From the NCBI RefSeq assembly GCF_015704865.1, contig NZ_JADQTO010000009.1:248001-312000 (forward strand): 64,000 bases of DNA, read 5' to 3'. Below, piece by piece: positions 51,776 through 60,727 of this stretch; positions within the stretch are counted from its first letter, which is position 1, and each line of letters begins with the position of its first letter. Source of the stretch: Actinoplanes aureus (GTDB taxonomy: Bacteria > Actinomycetota > Actinomycetes > Mycobacteriales > Micromonosporaceae). The translations under genes and the position numbers were made by a program. The notes below the pieces were generated by a model. The model was not told the origin of the DNA, ran no database searches, and saw only the letters and a program-made list of their open reading frames with translations.

Positions 51776-52555
51776 TCAATCACGGGCCGGGACCACCATC
51801 GGGGTTCCGGCCACCGGGTCCGGGACGACCACGCAGGTCAGGCCGAACACCTTCTCGACGAGCTCGGCGGTGACCACCTCGGTCGGCGGGCCCTCGGCGA
51901 CGATGCTGCCGTCGGCCATCGCGATGATGTGGTCGCAGAAGCGGCAGGCCAGGTTGAGGTCGTGCAGCACCACCACGACCGTCTTGCCGGACGCGGCGTT
52001 CAGCTTGCGCAACAGCCGCAGCAGATCCACCTGGTGGGCGATGTCCAGGAAGGTGGTGGGCTCGTCGAGCAGCAGCAGGTCGGTCTCCTGCGCGAGGGCC
52101 ATGGCGACCCACACTCGTTGCCGTTGCCCGCCGGACAGCTGCCGGATCGGGCGGTCCACGAGATCGGCGGTGCCGGTGGCGTCGAGCGCGCGGGACACCG
52201 CGTCGTGGTCGCGTTCGGTCCAGCGGCGGAACCAGCCCTGGTGCGGGTAACGCCCGCGGGACACCAGGTCGGCCACGGTGATGCCGTCCGGCGCGACCGG
52301 GCTCTGCGGCAGCAGGCCCAGCACCTTGGCGACGTCGAGCGTGCTCATCTCGGCGATCGAGGCGCCGTCCAGGTAGACCGCGCCCTCGCGGGGGGTCAGC
52401 AGCCGGGCCAGGCCGCGCAGCAGAGTGGACTTGCCGCAGGCGTTGGCGCCGACGATCGCGGTCACCTTGCCGTCGAGGACCGTGAGGTCGAGGCCGGCCA
52501 CGATGGGCCGCTCGTCGTAGCCGAGGGTGAGGCCCTCGGCGCGCAGCCGGGTCAT
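51776..52555 (-). CDS. Iron-siderophore ABC importer ATPase
   Basis: 259 residues, FecE/FhuC class. Walker A GANACGKST, GLLPQSPVAPDGITVADLV, signature LSGGQRQRVWVAMALAQ, Walker B LLLLDEPTTFLD, switch VVVLHDLNLACRFCD. It drives the two FecCD permeases; last gene of the iron operon, overlapping the upstream permease by 4 bases. Expected to be repressed by iron through the box at 55664-55682. Confidence 0.93.
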   Translation of the reverse strand: MTRLRAEGLTLGYDERPIVAGLDLTVLDGKVTAIVGANACGKSTLLRGLARLLTPREGAVYLDGASIAEMSTLDVAKVLGLLPQSPVAPDGITVADLVSRGRYPHQGWFRRWTERDHDAVSRALDATGTADLVDRPIRQLSGGQRQRVWVAMALAQETDLLLLDEPTTFLDIAHQVDLLRLLRKLNAASGKTVVVVLHDLNLACRFCDHIIAMADGSIVAEGPPTEVVTAELVEKVFGLTCVVVPDPVAGTPMVVPARD

Positions 52556-53583
52556 CCGCCAGCTCCCTGTCGGTTCGTGGTGGCCAGCAGCCACAGCAGG
52601 TATGGTGCGCCGACCGCACCGGTCACCACGCCGGTGGGCAGCGGTGTCGGCATCAGATGGACGGCGACGAGGTCGGCGGTGAGCAGCAGCGCGGCGCCGG
52701 CCAGCGCGGCCGGCAGGACGCCGCCGCCGGCCGGGCCGAGCAGCCGGTCGGCGATCGGGCCGGCGACCAGGGCGACGAAGATGATCGGGCCGGCCACCGC
52801 GACGGCCAGGGCCACCAGGGTCACCGCCACGGCGAGCAGTCCGGCCCGGCTGAGCTCGGTACGCGTACCGAGCGCCCGGGCCGCGTCGTCGCCGAGTTCG
52901 AGGGCGCGCAGCTGCCGTTGCAGCAGCACCGCGAGAGGCAGCAGAACGGCCAGGGCGATCGACAGCAGCCGCAGTTCGCTGCCGCTGGCCTGGCCGACCG
53001 AGCCGGTCAGCCAGTGCATCGCCTGCCGGGCCTCGAACAGCTGGGCGCGGGTGAGCACGTATCCGGTCATGCCCTCGAAGAACACGGCGACGCCGATGCC
53101 GATGAGGATGAACCGGTAGCCGCTCACGCCGTCACGCCAGGCGAGCACGTACATGAGCAGTGCCGCGAGCAGCGCGCCGCCGAGGGCGAGGCCGCTGACC
53201 ACGAGCCCGCCGGCCTGCAGCAGCACGATCCCGAAGACCGCGGCGAGGCTGGCGCCCGAGGTGATGCCGACGAAGTCCGGCGAGGCGAGCGGGTTGCGCA
53301 GCAGCTGTTGGAAGATCGTCCCGGAGGCACCGAGGGCCAGGCCGACCGTGAGCGCGGAGAGGGCGGTCGGCAGCCGCAGGCCGCGGACGACGAAGTCGAC
53401 GCTGGGCTCGTCGCGCAGGTGCAGCACCGACGCGATGACCTCGCCGGCGCTGAGCCGGAAACTGCCCACCATCATGGTGACCACGAACAGGGTGGCCACC
53501 GCGCCGGCCAGCGCGGCCGTGACCAGCAGGGCTCGCGCGGTACGGCGCCGCCGGGTGGTCCGGAGAAGAACAGCGGTGGTCAT
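52552..53583 (-). CDS. Iron-siderophore ABC permease (FecCD)
   Basis: 343 residues, about ten membrane helices. FecCD blocks: RLPTALSALTVGLALGASGT, NPLASPDFVGITSGASLAAV, LTGSVGQASGSELRLLSIAL and GPIIFVALVAGPIADRLLGP. Second permease of the siderophore system; the heterodimer with the next-listed permease forms the channel. Confidence 0.93.
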   Translation of the reverse strand: MTTAVLLRTTRRRRTARALLVTAALAGAVATLFVVTMMVGSFRLSAGEVIASVLHLRDEPSVDFVVRGLRLPTALSALTVGLALGASGTIFQQLLRNPLASPDFVGITSGASLAAVFGIVLLQAGGLVVSGLALGGALLAALLMYVLAWRDGVSGYRFILIGIGVAVFFEGMTGYVLTRAQLFEARQAMHWLTGSVGQASGSELRLLSIALAVLLPLAVLLQRQLRALELGDDAARALGTRTELSRAGLLAVAVTLVALAVAVAGPIIFVALVAGPIADRLLGPAGGGVLPAALAGAALLLTADLVAVHLMPTPLPTGVVTGAVGAPYLLWLLATTNRQGAGG

Positions 53584-53584
53584 C

Positions 53585-54613
53585 TCACGCCTCCGACAGC
53601 CGGCCGTAGCGGACGATGCCCACGAACACCGGCGCGCCGACCACGCCCAGCACGACGCCGACCTGGAGTTCGTCCGGCGCGGTCACCACCCGGCCGAGCA
53701 CGTCGGCGAGCAGCAGCACGATCGGCGAGAGCAGCATCGAGTACGGCAGGATCCACCGGTAGTCCGGGCCGCACAGGAACCGCGCGATGTGCGGGACGAC
53801 CAGCCCGACGAAGATGATCGGCCCGCAGGCCGCGGTGGCACCGCCGGCGAGCAGCGCGACCACGCCGAACGCCGCCGCCCGGGTGAGACCGACCCGCTGG
53901 CCGAGGCCGCGTGCCACGTCCTCGCCGAGGGCCAGCCCGTTCAGGCTGCGCCCGAAGGCGAGCGAGGCGATCAGGCCGGCGATCAGGAACGGCGCCACCC
54001 CGATCAGGATCGGCGCGTACCGGCCGGCGAGCGAGCCGACCTGCCAGAACCGGAGCTCGTTCAGGGCGTCCACGTTGGTCATCACGATGCCGGTGGTCAA
54101 CGACCCGAACCCGGCGGCGATGGCCGCGCCGGCCAGGGCCAGCTTCACCGGGGTGGCGCCCTCGCGGCCCAGCGACGCGATCGCGTAGACCAGCACGAGC
54201 GCCGCGATCGCCCCGGCGAAGGCGAACCAGATGTACACCTCGACCCCGCGCAGGCCGAGCACGGTGACCGCGGTGACCACGAAGGCGGCGGCACCGGAGT
54301 TGATGCCCATGATCCCGGCGTCGGCGAGCGGGTTGCGGGTGACGCCCTGCAGGATGGCACCGGCTACGCCGAGCGCCGCTCCCACCAGAATGCCGAGCAG
54401 CGTACGCGGCACGCGCATCTCCAGGGTCACCGTGCTGCCGATCGACCCGTCGTCGTCCAGGCTGCCCAGGGCCCGCAGCACTTCGCCCAGGCCGATCGAC
54501 CGCGAGCCCATCGTGATGCTGAGGAAGGCCACCACGGCCAGCACCGCGCCGAGAACGACGAGCCCCGGCCCGAGGGCCGTGGCTCGCCGAGAGGTTTGTA
54601 CCGAGACGCTCAT
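53585..54613 (-). CDS. Iron-siderophore ABC permease (FecCD)
   Basis: 342 residues, ten predicted helices. RVPRTLLGILVGAALGVAGA, NPLADAGIMGINSGAAAFVV, FWQVGSLAGRYAPIL and GPIIFVGLVVPHIARFLCGP are FecCD motifs. One base separates its stop from the next permease start region; 8 bases separate its start from the binding-protein stop. Confidence 0.93.
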   Translation of the reverse strand: MSVSVQTSRRATALGPGLVVLGAVLAVVAFLSITMGSRSIGLGEVLRALGSLDDDGSIGSTVTLEMRVPRTLLGILVGAALGVAGAILQGVTRNPLADAGIMGINSGAAAFVVTAVTVLGLRGVEVYIWFAFAGAIAALVLVYAIASLGREGATPVKLALAGAAIAAGFGSLTTGIVMTNVDALNELRFWQVGSLAGRYAPILIGVAPFLIAGLIASLAFGRSLNGLALGEDVARGLGQRVGLTRAAAFGVVALLAGGATAACGPIIFVGLVVPHIARFLCGPDYRWILPYSMLLSPIVLLLADVLGRVVTAPDELQVGVVLGVVGAPVFVGIVRYGRLSEA

Positions 54614-54621
54614 CGGTACGG

Positions 54622-55629
54622 CTAGGAGCCGATGTTCTCGTTCGCGGCCTTCACCGCGGTGGTCAGCTTGTCCAGCTCGGTGGCGAAGTCACCGTAGGTG
54701 TGCAGCCAGTACGCCGGCCAGGCCACGACAGCGCCCTGCTCGGCCGCCTTGATCTTGAACCAGGTCGGCTGCTTCTTGCCCCACTCCGCGTTGGCGGTCT
54801 CGGTGAAGGCGCGGCCGTCCCAGAGGATCAGATCCGGCTGGTACTTGTCGGCGTTCTCCCAGCTGAGGTTCTCCCAGTACGGAAAGCCCTTGTCCGGGCT
54901 GTCCGGGTTGATCACCTTGAGGCCGAAGCTCTGGAAGTCGAGCAGCTCGGGGGCGTACTCCGGGTTGGCGACGTAGACCTTGTCGTCGGCCGGTGACATC
55001 GCCGCGACGGTCAGGCCGGGCTTGGCCGCGACCGCCTCCTTGAACTTGGCGACGGACTCTTCGAACCGCTTCTTGGTCTCCGCGATCTTCGGGTCGTCCA
55101 CCTTGGCGCCCAGGCTCTCCGCGAGATCCTCGTAGCCCTCCGCGAGCTGCAGGATCGACTTGCCCTGGGTGACGCCGACGACCGGGGCGAGCTCGGCGAG
55201 CTTCTTGCTCTTCTCGTCGACGCCCTCCTCGAGGCCACTGTGCGCCTTCTCAGCGGGCCACCAGTCACCGACGATGAGATCCGGGCGCAGCGCGGCCGCC
55301 TTCTCCACGTCGATCTTGCCCCACTCCTCGCCGAGGATCTCGATGCCGGTGAGGTCCAGGCTCTTGAGGTTGGGGTCGGTCTTGACCGACTCGTCGGCGT
55401 AGATGCCGACCGGTTTGATGCCGAACGACATCAGCGCCGCCGCCTCACCGGCGTGCGCGATGATCCGGGTCGGCGTCTTGTCCGCCTTGACCTCGGTGCC
55501 GGACCCGTCGGTGAACGACCAGGGACCGGCCGCCGCGGCGGCGGTGTCGCCAGAGGAGTCACTGGAACCACAACCGGCGAGCACGACGCTCAGCGCCGAG
55601 ACAGCCAGAACCGTACGCCAAGCGCGCAT
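54622..55629 (-). CDS. Iron-siderophore-binding lipoprotein
   Basis: 335 residues. Lipoprotein signal with lipobox VVLAGC (Cys20). The mature part is a FepB/FhuD-type class-III binding protein: TRIIAHAGEAAALMSFGIKP, GIEILGEEWGKIDVEKAAAL, RPDLIVGDWWPAE and YQPDLILWDGRAF. It captures a ferric siderophore outside the membrane. First gene of the iron operon; the upstream iron box implies repression by an IdeR/DmdR-type regulator. Confidence 0.92.
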   Translation of the reverse strand: MRAWRTVLAVSALSVVLAGCGSSDSSGDTAAAAAGPWSFTDGSGTEVKADKTPTRIIAHAGEAAALMSFGIKPVGIYADESVKTDPNLKSLDLTGIEILGEEWGKIDVEKAAALRPDLIVGDWWPAEKAHSGLEEGVDEKSKKLAELAPVVGVTQGKSILQLAEGYEDLAESLGAKVDDPKIAETKKRFEESVAKFKEAVAAKPGLTVAAMSPADDKVYVANPEYAPELLDFQSFGLKVINPDSPDKGFPYWENLSWENADKYQPDLILWDGRAFTETANAEWGKKQPTWFKIKAAEQGAVVAWPAYWLHTYGDFATELDKLTTAVKAANENIGS

Positions 55630-55663
55630 TCTCGTCAGGTCCGTTCACATAGGGGAGCCTTAG

Positions 55664-55682
55664 TTAGGTCAGGCTAACCATA
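55664..55682 (-). promoter_or_regulatory. IdeR/DmdR-type iron box
   Basis: TTAGGTCAGGCTAACCATA (plus strand) matches 15 of 19 positions of the iron-box consensus TTAGGTTAGSCTAACCTAA, 35 bases upstream of the binding-protein start. Expected Fe(II)-dependent repressor site. Confidence 0.85.
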
Positions 55683-55724
55683 GTGTCTGTGGTTTACCAG
55701 AGTCGCTGCGGACCCGGCCCACCC

Positions 55725-56885
55725 TCAGGTGCGGACCATGCGGGCCGGGCCGGGCGTGTGTCCGGGTGCCACCGAGGCCTGCACCACCAGGGCGGCCGCG
55801 CCGATACTCGCCGCGTCGCGGGGCTGGGCGGAGAGCTCGACCAGCACCGCGTGACGCTGCCGGGAGTGGGCGGTGCGTTCCAGGTGGGCACGCAGCCGCC
55901 GGGCGTAGATGGATCCGGCGAGCGCGACGCCGGGGCCGGTGAGCACGACCCGGCCCAGGTCGAGCAGGTTGACCATCGAGGTGGCGGCGACGGCCAGGTG
56001 CCCGGCCGCGCGGTCGAGCACCTCGAACGCGGCCTGGTCGCCGTTCACCGCGGCGCGGGCCAGCGCGTCGTAGGCACTTGACGTCGTCGCCGAGCCGTCC
56101 AGGGACACGCCGGCGTCGGCGACGACGGCGGCCATCGAGGCGTACCGCTCCACGCAGCCGCGGTTGCCGCACGGGCAGGGCCGCCCGTCGTAGTGGATCG
56201 ACAGGTGGCCGAGTTCGCCGGCGTCGAAGCTCGCGCCCCGGAACAGGGCGCCACCGAAGACGAACCCCGCGCCGATACCGGTGCCCAGGTAGACGCAGCC
56301 GAAGGCCTGCTCGCGGGAGACCCGCCGGCTCCAGAACTCACCGAGGGCGGCGGCCGCCGCGTCGTTCTCCACCATCACCGGCAGGCCGAGCCGGTCGGCC
56401 AGTTCGGCGCGCAGGGTGTGCGGGTCGGCAGTCTCGGCACTGCCCGGGTACGGCGTGGGCGCGACGATCGCCAGGCCCTCGATCCGGCTCCGCGGGAGGT
56501 CCAGCCCGGCGGTGAAGTCGTCGAACTGCCCGGCCAGCCGGTCGACCGGCTGGCGGGGCACCACCTCGCGGCCGACCACCCCACCGGTCAGGTCGACCGC
56601 CACGCAGGTGACCGTGTCCGGACCGAGGTGGAAGCCGATGCCGAACCGGTTGGCCGGCTTGATCGCGATCAGCGTGCGCGGCTTTCCGCGGATCGACCCG
56701 GTGGAGCCGACCTCGTGGATGATGCCGTCGGCGATGAGGTCGCGCACGATGTTGGAGATCGACGGCTGGGTGAGGCCGGTCAGATCGGCGAGCTCGACTC
56801 GGCTGATCGCCGCGGCGGAACGGATGACGTCGACGATGAGTGCCCGGCTGCCGGGCCCGGCGGCGGGCGTTTCGCGACGTGCCAT
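55725..56885 (-). CDS. ROK-family transcriptional repressor
   Basis: 386 residues. N-terminal winged HTH (VIRSAAAISRVELADLTGLT, QPSISNIVRDLIADG) and a ROK sugar-kinase-like domain with GIGFHLGPDTVTCVAVDLTG, VENDAAAAALGEFWSRR, LGTGIGAGFVFGG, the GELGHLSIHYDGRPCPCGNRGCVE zinc motif (in parts) and LTGPGV. NagC/XylR-like: a sugar or sugar phosphate relieves repression. Divergent from an HTH-less LacI-type sensor; the 56-base spacer should hold its operator. Confidence 0.9.
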   Translation of the reverse strand: MARRETPAAGPGSRALIVDVIRSAAAISRVELADLTGLTQPSISNIVRDLIADGIIHEVGSTGSIRGKPRTLIAIKPANRFGIGFHLGPDTVTCVAVDLTGGVVGREVVPRQPVDRLAGQFDDFTAGLDLPRSRIEGLAIVAPTPYPGSAETADPHTLRAELADRLGLPVMVENDAAAAALGEFWSRRVSREQAFGCVYLGTGIGAGFVFGGALFRGASFDAGELGHLSIHYDGRPCPCGNRGCVERYASMAAVVADAGVSLDGSATTSSAYDALARAAVNGDQAAFEVLDRAAGHLAVAATSMVNLLDLGRVVLTGPGVALAGSIYARRLRAHLERTAHSRQRHAVLVELSAQPRDAASIGAAALVVQASVAPGHTPGPARMVRT

Positions 56886-56941
56886 CGAGGTAGTGTCTCC
56901 GGGGTCTGGTACCGACAGCGACACCCTACCTGGAGGAACAG

Positions 56942-57787
56942 GTGACACAGGCGCCCCGGCGGGTCGGGCTGGTGCTGGCGCGAGCCTCACAGGTGCTCGG
57001 CGAGGAGCCGTACTACCACGAGTTCCTCGAAGGGCTGGAGCGAGTGCTCACACCGTCGGGTGTATCGGTGCTGGTGCAGGTGGTCACCGACCGGGAGGCG
57101 GAGACCGCGACGTACGAGCGCTGGGCGGAGCAGTCCCGGGTGGACGGGGTGATCCTGGTCGACCTCGGCCCCGACGACGAACGGGTGGGCCTGGTCGCCC
57201 GGCTCGGGTTGCCGGCCGTGGTGATCGGCGACCCGTCGACGGCGCAGGGTCTGCCGACGGTGTGGACCGATGACGCCGGCTTCGCCCGGGAGGCGGTCGG
57301 CTTCCTGGCCGGGCTGGGGCACCGGGTGATCGGGCACGTGACCGGCCCGCCGGCGTTCGCGCACACCCAGCTGCGCCGCGGCGGGCTGGAGGCGGAGGCC
57401 GCCGAGCGGGGCATGACCGCGCTGGTGGCGGAGGGCGACTACTCGTACGAGGGCGGCCGGACAGCGGCGCTGGACCTGCTCAAGCGGAGCCCGGACCGGC
57501 CCACCGCGATCGTCTTCGACAACGACCTGATGGCGCTCGGCGGGCTGACCGCGGCCGGCGAGTGCGGGCTGCGGATTCCCGCGGACGTCTCGATGGTGGC
57601 CTGGGACGACTCACCGCAGTGCCAGCTCGCGGTGCCCGCGCTCTCCGCGATGAGCCACGACGTGGAGCAGATCGGCGAGCTGGCCGCACAGGCCCTGCTC
57701 GCCGCCATGGCCGGCGCTCCGGCCGCCGTCTACCAGGCCCCACCGGCACACATAGTGGCCCGCGACAGCACCCGCCCCCTCCACTAG
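56942..57787 (+). CDS. LacI-type periplasmic-binding-fold protein without HTH domain
   Basis: 281 residues, GTG behind GGAGGAAC. The sequence begins directly with the effector domain (RRVGLVLARASQVLGEEPYY). It continues with VDGVILVDLGPDDERVGLVA, VIGHVTGPPAFAHTQLRRGG, PTAIVFDNDLMALGGLTAAG, SMVAWDDSPQCQLAVP and the final dimerisation strand. The ~55-residue HTH and hinge of LacI proteins are missing, and upstream DNA is the ROK promoter region, so no remnant exists. It also lacks a signal peptide. It may be a cytosolic sugar sensor acting with another regulator such as the divergent ROK protein. Confidence 0.85.
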   Translation: MTQAPRRVGLVLARASQVLGEEPYYHEFLEGLERVLTPSGVSVLVQVVTDREAETATYERWAEQSRVDGVILVDLGPDDERVGLVARLGLPAVVIGDPSTAQGLPTVWTDDAGFAREAVGFLAGLGHRVIGHVTGPPAFAHTQLRRGGLEAEAAERGMTALVAEGDYSYEGGRTAALDLLKRSPDRPTAIVFDNDLMALGGLTAAGECGLRIPADVSMVAWDDSPQCQLAVPALSAMSHDVEQIGELAAQALLAAMAGAPAAVYQAPPAHIVARDSTRPLH

Positions 57788-58115
57788 ACCCCTGGGCCCC
57801 TGTTTGCCGGTCCCGCTTCTTCTTCGGGGTACGCGTAACCGGTCGTCCCGCCGGAGCCGACCCCGTCCCCGTCCCCGCTCTCCCGGCGCGAGCCCCGCTT
57901 TCCCTCACCGCCCAACGCGACCGCCGGGAAACGGCAAGCAGCCCGACCGCTCCTCACCCAGCGCGACGGACTGGTGTTTCCCGGCGGCCGCGCTGGGGCC
58001 CGGACGTAAAGCCGGGCTTGCGCCGGGCAGGGCGAGCACCTGTCGGCTTCGGCAAGACGCCGCTCACCCGTACCCCGAAAGAGCGAGACCGGCAAGCAAA
58101 CCTCAACCACCGCAG
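57788..58115. other. 328-base noncoding spacer with inverted repeat pair
   Basis: No supported gene. Contains the inverted pair 57911-57932 / 57976-57997 of the dispersed repeat and other GC-rich partial copies (CGGCGCGAGCC, GCCGGGCTTGCGCCGGGC). Confidence 0.5.
57911..57997. repeat. Inverted pair of the dispersed repeat (copies E and F)
   Basis: Copy E at 57911-57928 (CCCAACGCGACCGCCGGG) and copy F at 57980-57997 (reverse complement of copy A, exact) extend to a 22-bp inverted repeat with two mismatches, separated by 43 bases. Could fold as a long stem between two genes. Confidence 0.6.
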
Positions 58116-58559
58116 TCAGTCCTCGGTCTGCACGCGCAGCTCGGGAACCCCGTCCACGCAGGTCAGATCCACATCCACCCGGTCCTTCGGGTTGTCGACC
58201 GAACGGAACTCGCCCTCGTCGTCGTCCTGCTCGTGCACCGCGAACCCCTGAGCCGGCGCCATCGACAGGATCCGTTCGCAATCGGCCACCACGGTCCCGC
58301 CGCGCGTGGGGAAGGAGCGGCCGGTGGCCGGGCCCCGCGACGATGAGGGCGACGGTGACGGCGACGACGAGGACGGCGGCGCCGTGCCGAGTCCCTCGAG
58401 TTCCCGCTCCACCTGGGCCTCGCTGACCGGCGCGCCCTGCCGTGCGGTGAGATCGGCACCCACCAGGCCGATCCCCACCACGCCGACCAGCACGGCGAGG
58501 ACCACGGCGAAGATCCAGCCGGCGGCGATCAGCAAGGGCTGTCGGTCGAAGAGTCGCAC
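58116..58559 (-). CDS. Single-pass membrane protein with Ser/Pro linker (unknown function)
   Basis: 147 residues. One TM helix (about 10-35), then an Ala/Gln region, a 15-residue Ser/Pro stretch and a compact acidic C-terminal domain with two Cys (VADCERILSM and LTCVDGVPEL) that may form a disulfide outside the membrane. Probably an envelope sensor or anchor; family not recognised. The GTG start has a possible leaderless -10 (CATAGT) 6 bases upstream. Divergent from the response-regulator gene, with 102 bases between. Confidence 0.75.
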   Translation of the reverse strand: MRLFDRQPLLIAAGWIFAVVLAVLVGVVGIGLVGADLTARQGAPVSEAQVERELEGLGTAPPSSSSPSPSPSSSRGPATGRSFPTRGGTVVADCERILSMAPAQGFAVHEQDDDEGEFRSVDNPKDRVDVDLTCVDGVPELRVQTED

Positions 58560-58649
58560 CTGCCCACTATGAGCCGGCCGGGGCTAAGGCAAGCACCCAC
58601 CACGGATAAGGGACGGTTAAGAACCCACCGATCCGGCCGTCGCGGCGGA

Positions 58650-58655
58650 TACCGT
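58650..58655 (+). promoter_or_regulatory. -10 element of probable leaderless response-regulator promoter
   Basis: TACCGT (TANNNT) ends 6 bases before GTG 58662; no ribosome site. Confidence 0.5.
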
Positions 58656-58661
58656 TTCGCC

Positions 58662-59342
58662 GTGGCCCGACTGCTGTTGATCGAGGATGACCCGGCGATC
58701 CGGAACTCGCTGCTACGGGCTCTGCGCGAGCGCGGGCACGCCGTCGCCGCGGCCGGTGCCGCCATGGAGGGCTTGCAGACCGCGCTCGCCGAACGCCCCG
58801 ACCTGATCGTGCTCGACCTGGGCCTGCCCGACCTGGACGGCCGGGAACTGCTGCGGATGCTGCGGGCGGTGAGCCGGGTGCCGGTGATCGTGGCGACCGC
58901 CCGGGACGAGGAGACCGAGATGGTCCGGCTTCTCGACGCGGGCGCCGACGACTACGTGGTGAAACCGTTCACCGCGGCCCAGCTGGACGCCCGGATCCGG
59001 GCCGTCCTGCGCCGCGGCGGCGAGGCGGAGGGCACGCCGCGGCTCACCGTCGGCGGCCTGCACATCGACCCGGCGGCACGGACCGTCACCCTCGACGGCG
59101 CCGAGGTGGAACTGAGCCCGCGCGAGTTCGACCTGCTGCACCACCTCGCCCAGCGGGCCGGGCAGGTGGTGACGAAACGGGAACTGCTCAGTGAGGTGTG
59201 GCAGGTGCCGTACGGCGGGGCCGACAAGACGGTCGACGTGCACCTGTCCTGGCTGCGACGCAAGCTCGGCGAGACCGCACAGGAGCCGCGCTACCTGCAC
59301 ACCGTCCGCGGTGTCGGGGTGAAGCTGAGCGAGCCGGCGTGA
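58662..59342 (+). CDS. OmpR-family response regulator
   Basis: 226 residues. Receiver domain with acidic pocket IEDDPA, phospho-acceptor D52 in VLDLGLPDLDG, T79 and K101 (DYVVKPF), then a winged-helix DNA-binding domain with VELSPREFDLLHHLAQRAGQ and VDVHLSWLRRKLGE. Cognate kinase follows with a 4-base overlap. Target genes unknown; the divergent single-pass protein is a candidate. Confidence 0.93.
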   Translation: MARLLLIEDDPAIRNSLLRALRERGHAVAAAGAAMEGLQTALAERPDLIVLDLGLPDLDGRELLRMLRAVSRVPVIVATARDEETEMVRLLDAGADDYVVKPFTAAQLDARIRAVLRRGGEAEGTPRLTVGGLHIDPAARTVTLDGAEVELSPREFDLLHHLAQRAGQVVTKRELLSEVWQVPYGGADKTVDVHLSWLRRKLGETAQEPRYLHTVRGVGVKLSEPA

Positions 59343-60583
59343 GGAAACGTCTGACCCTGCTGGTCGCCGGCACCACCCTTCTGGTGCTGCTGGCGTTCCT
59401 CATCCCGATGGGAGTGCTGGTCCGGCAGGTGGCCGCGGACCGGGCGCTGAGCCGCGCCGACGACGTGGTGCAGACGATCGTGCCGCTGGTCGGGGCGGGT
59501 GATCTGAACGCGCTGCGGTTGACCGTGACGGCTCAGCCCGGGGTGACGGTCTTCCTGCCGGATGGCAGCGTGCTCGGCGCGCCGGCCGTGCCCACCGCAG
59601 CGGTCCGCCTCGCCGCGGCCCGCGGCCGCGCACTGACCGTGGTCACCGACGACGGTCAGGAGCTGGCTGTGCCGGTGGTCGGCGCGGGCGGCACGACCGT
59701 GGTGCGCACGCTGGTCACCGACGCCGAGCTGAACCGCGGCGTGAGCCGCGCCTGGCTGATCCTGGCCGCGCTGGGCCTGACGCTGGTGCTGCTCGGCCTG
59801 CTGGTCGCCGACCGGCTGGCCCGCGCCATCACCGCGCCGATCACCCAGCTCTCCGAGGTCTCCCACCGGCTCGCCAGTGCTGACCTGGCTGCCCGCGCCG
59901 AGCCGGCCGGGCCGCGTGAGCTGCGCGAAGTCGCCGGCGCGCTGAACCATCTGGCCGGCCGCATCCAGGAACTGCTCGCCGCCGAACGCGAACAGATCGC
60001 CGACCTGTCGCACCGCCTGCGCACGCCGCTGACCGCGCTGCGCCTGGAGGCCGAGTCGTTGCGCGACCCGGAGGAGTCGGCCCGGGTGGAGGCCGCCGCC
60101 GACCAGGTGGCGCGGGCGGTGACCGCGGTGATCCAGCAGGCCCGGCGCCGGGACGCGGCACCGGCGGCGGCCGGCTGCGACGCGGCCGCGGTGGTCCGCG
60201 ACCGGGTGGCGTTCTGGGCGGTCCTCGCCGAGGACACCGGCCGCGCGCTCCGCCGGGATCTGCCGGCGGACGCGCTGCCGGTCGCGGTGGCCGCCGACGA
60301 CCTGGCGGCCGCGCTGGACGCACTGCTCGGCAACGTCTTCGCGCACACCCCCGACGGCACCGCACTCACCGTCACGCTCACCGCCCGCCCGGGCGGCGGC
60401 GCCATCCTCACGGTCGCCGACGAAGGCCCCGGCTTCCCGGCCTCGGCGGCCCGGCGCGGCACCTCCGGCGGCGGCTCGACCGGCCTCGGCCTGGACATCG
60501 CACGCAAGGTCGCGGTCGCTTTCGACACCGGCGCCGGCGATGACGGCGGAGCGGTGGTCCGGCTGGAGCTTCCCGGTTCCTGA
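59339..60583 (+). CDS. Sensor histidine kinase
   Basis: 414 residues. TM helices about 5-28 and 138-158 flank a small extracytoplasmic sensor (about 30-137). HAMP (about 158-212), dimerisation helix with phospho-acceptor His225 in LSHRLRTPLTALRLE, and an ATPase domain with N-box LDALLGNVFAHTPDG, G1 VADEGPGFP and G2 GSTGLGLDIARKV. Partners the preceding regulator. The N-box is slightly degenerate but the nucleotide site looks intact. Confidence 0.93.
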   Translation: MRKRLTLLVAGTTLLVLLAFLIPMGVLVRQVAADRALSRADDVVQTIVPLVGAGDLNALRLTVTAQPGVTVFLPDGSVLGAPAVPTAAVRLAAARGRALTVVTDDGQELAVPVVGAGGTTVVRTLVTDAELNRGVSRAWLILAALGLTLVLLGLLVADRLARAITAPITQLSEVSHRLASADLAARAEPAGPRELREVAGALNHLAGRIQELLAAEREQIADLSHRLRTPLTALRLEAESLRDPEESARVEAAADQVARAVTAVIQQARRRDAAPAAAGCDAAAVVRDRVAFWAVLAEDTGRALRRDLPADALPVAVAADDLAAALDALLGNVFAHTPDGTALTVTLTARPGGGAILTVADEGPGFPASAARRGTSGGGSTGLGLDIARKVAVAFDTGAGDDGGAVVRLELPGS

Positions 60584-60647
60584 CCTTTTTCGGTACGGGT
60601 GACGCACAGTCCCCGCTCTCCCCCGCGATCTCCGCACCACACCGGGC

Positions 60648-60665
60648 CGCAGCGCGGCCGCCGGG
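60648..60665 (+). repeat. Dispersed 18-bp intergenic repeat, copy G
   Basis: CGCAGCGCGGCCGCCGGG, one mismatch to copy A, between the histidine kinase and hydrolase genes. Confidence 0.6.
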
Positions 60666-60666
60666 C

Positions 60667-60700
60667 TAACCGATCGGTTAAACTACTAACCATCCGGTAA
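60667..60700. promoter_or_regulatory. Paired TetR-type operators
   Basis: TAACCGATCGGTTA (60667-60680) is a perfect 14-bp palindrome. TAACCATCCGGTAA (60687-60700) is an imperfect second copy, 20 bases away. They lie in the promoter of the hydrolase-TetR operon and are the likely binding sites of the TetR protein at 61733. Confidence 0.75.
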
Positions 60701-60727
60701 GTGCCACCTCGATGAGAGGAGCCTCCC

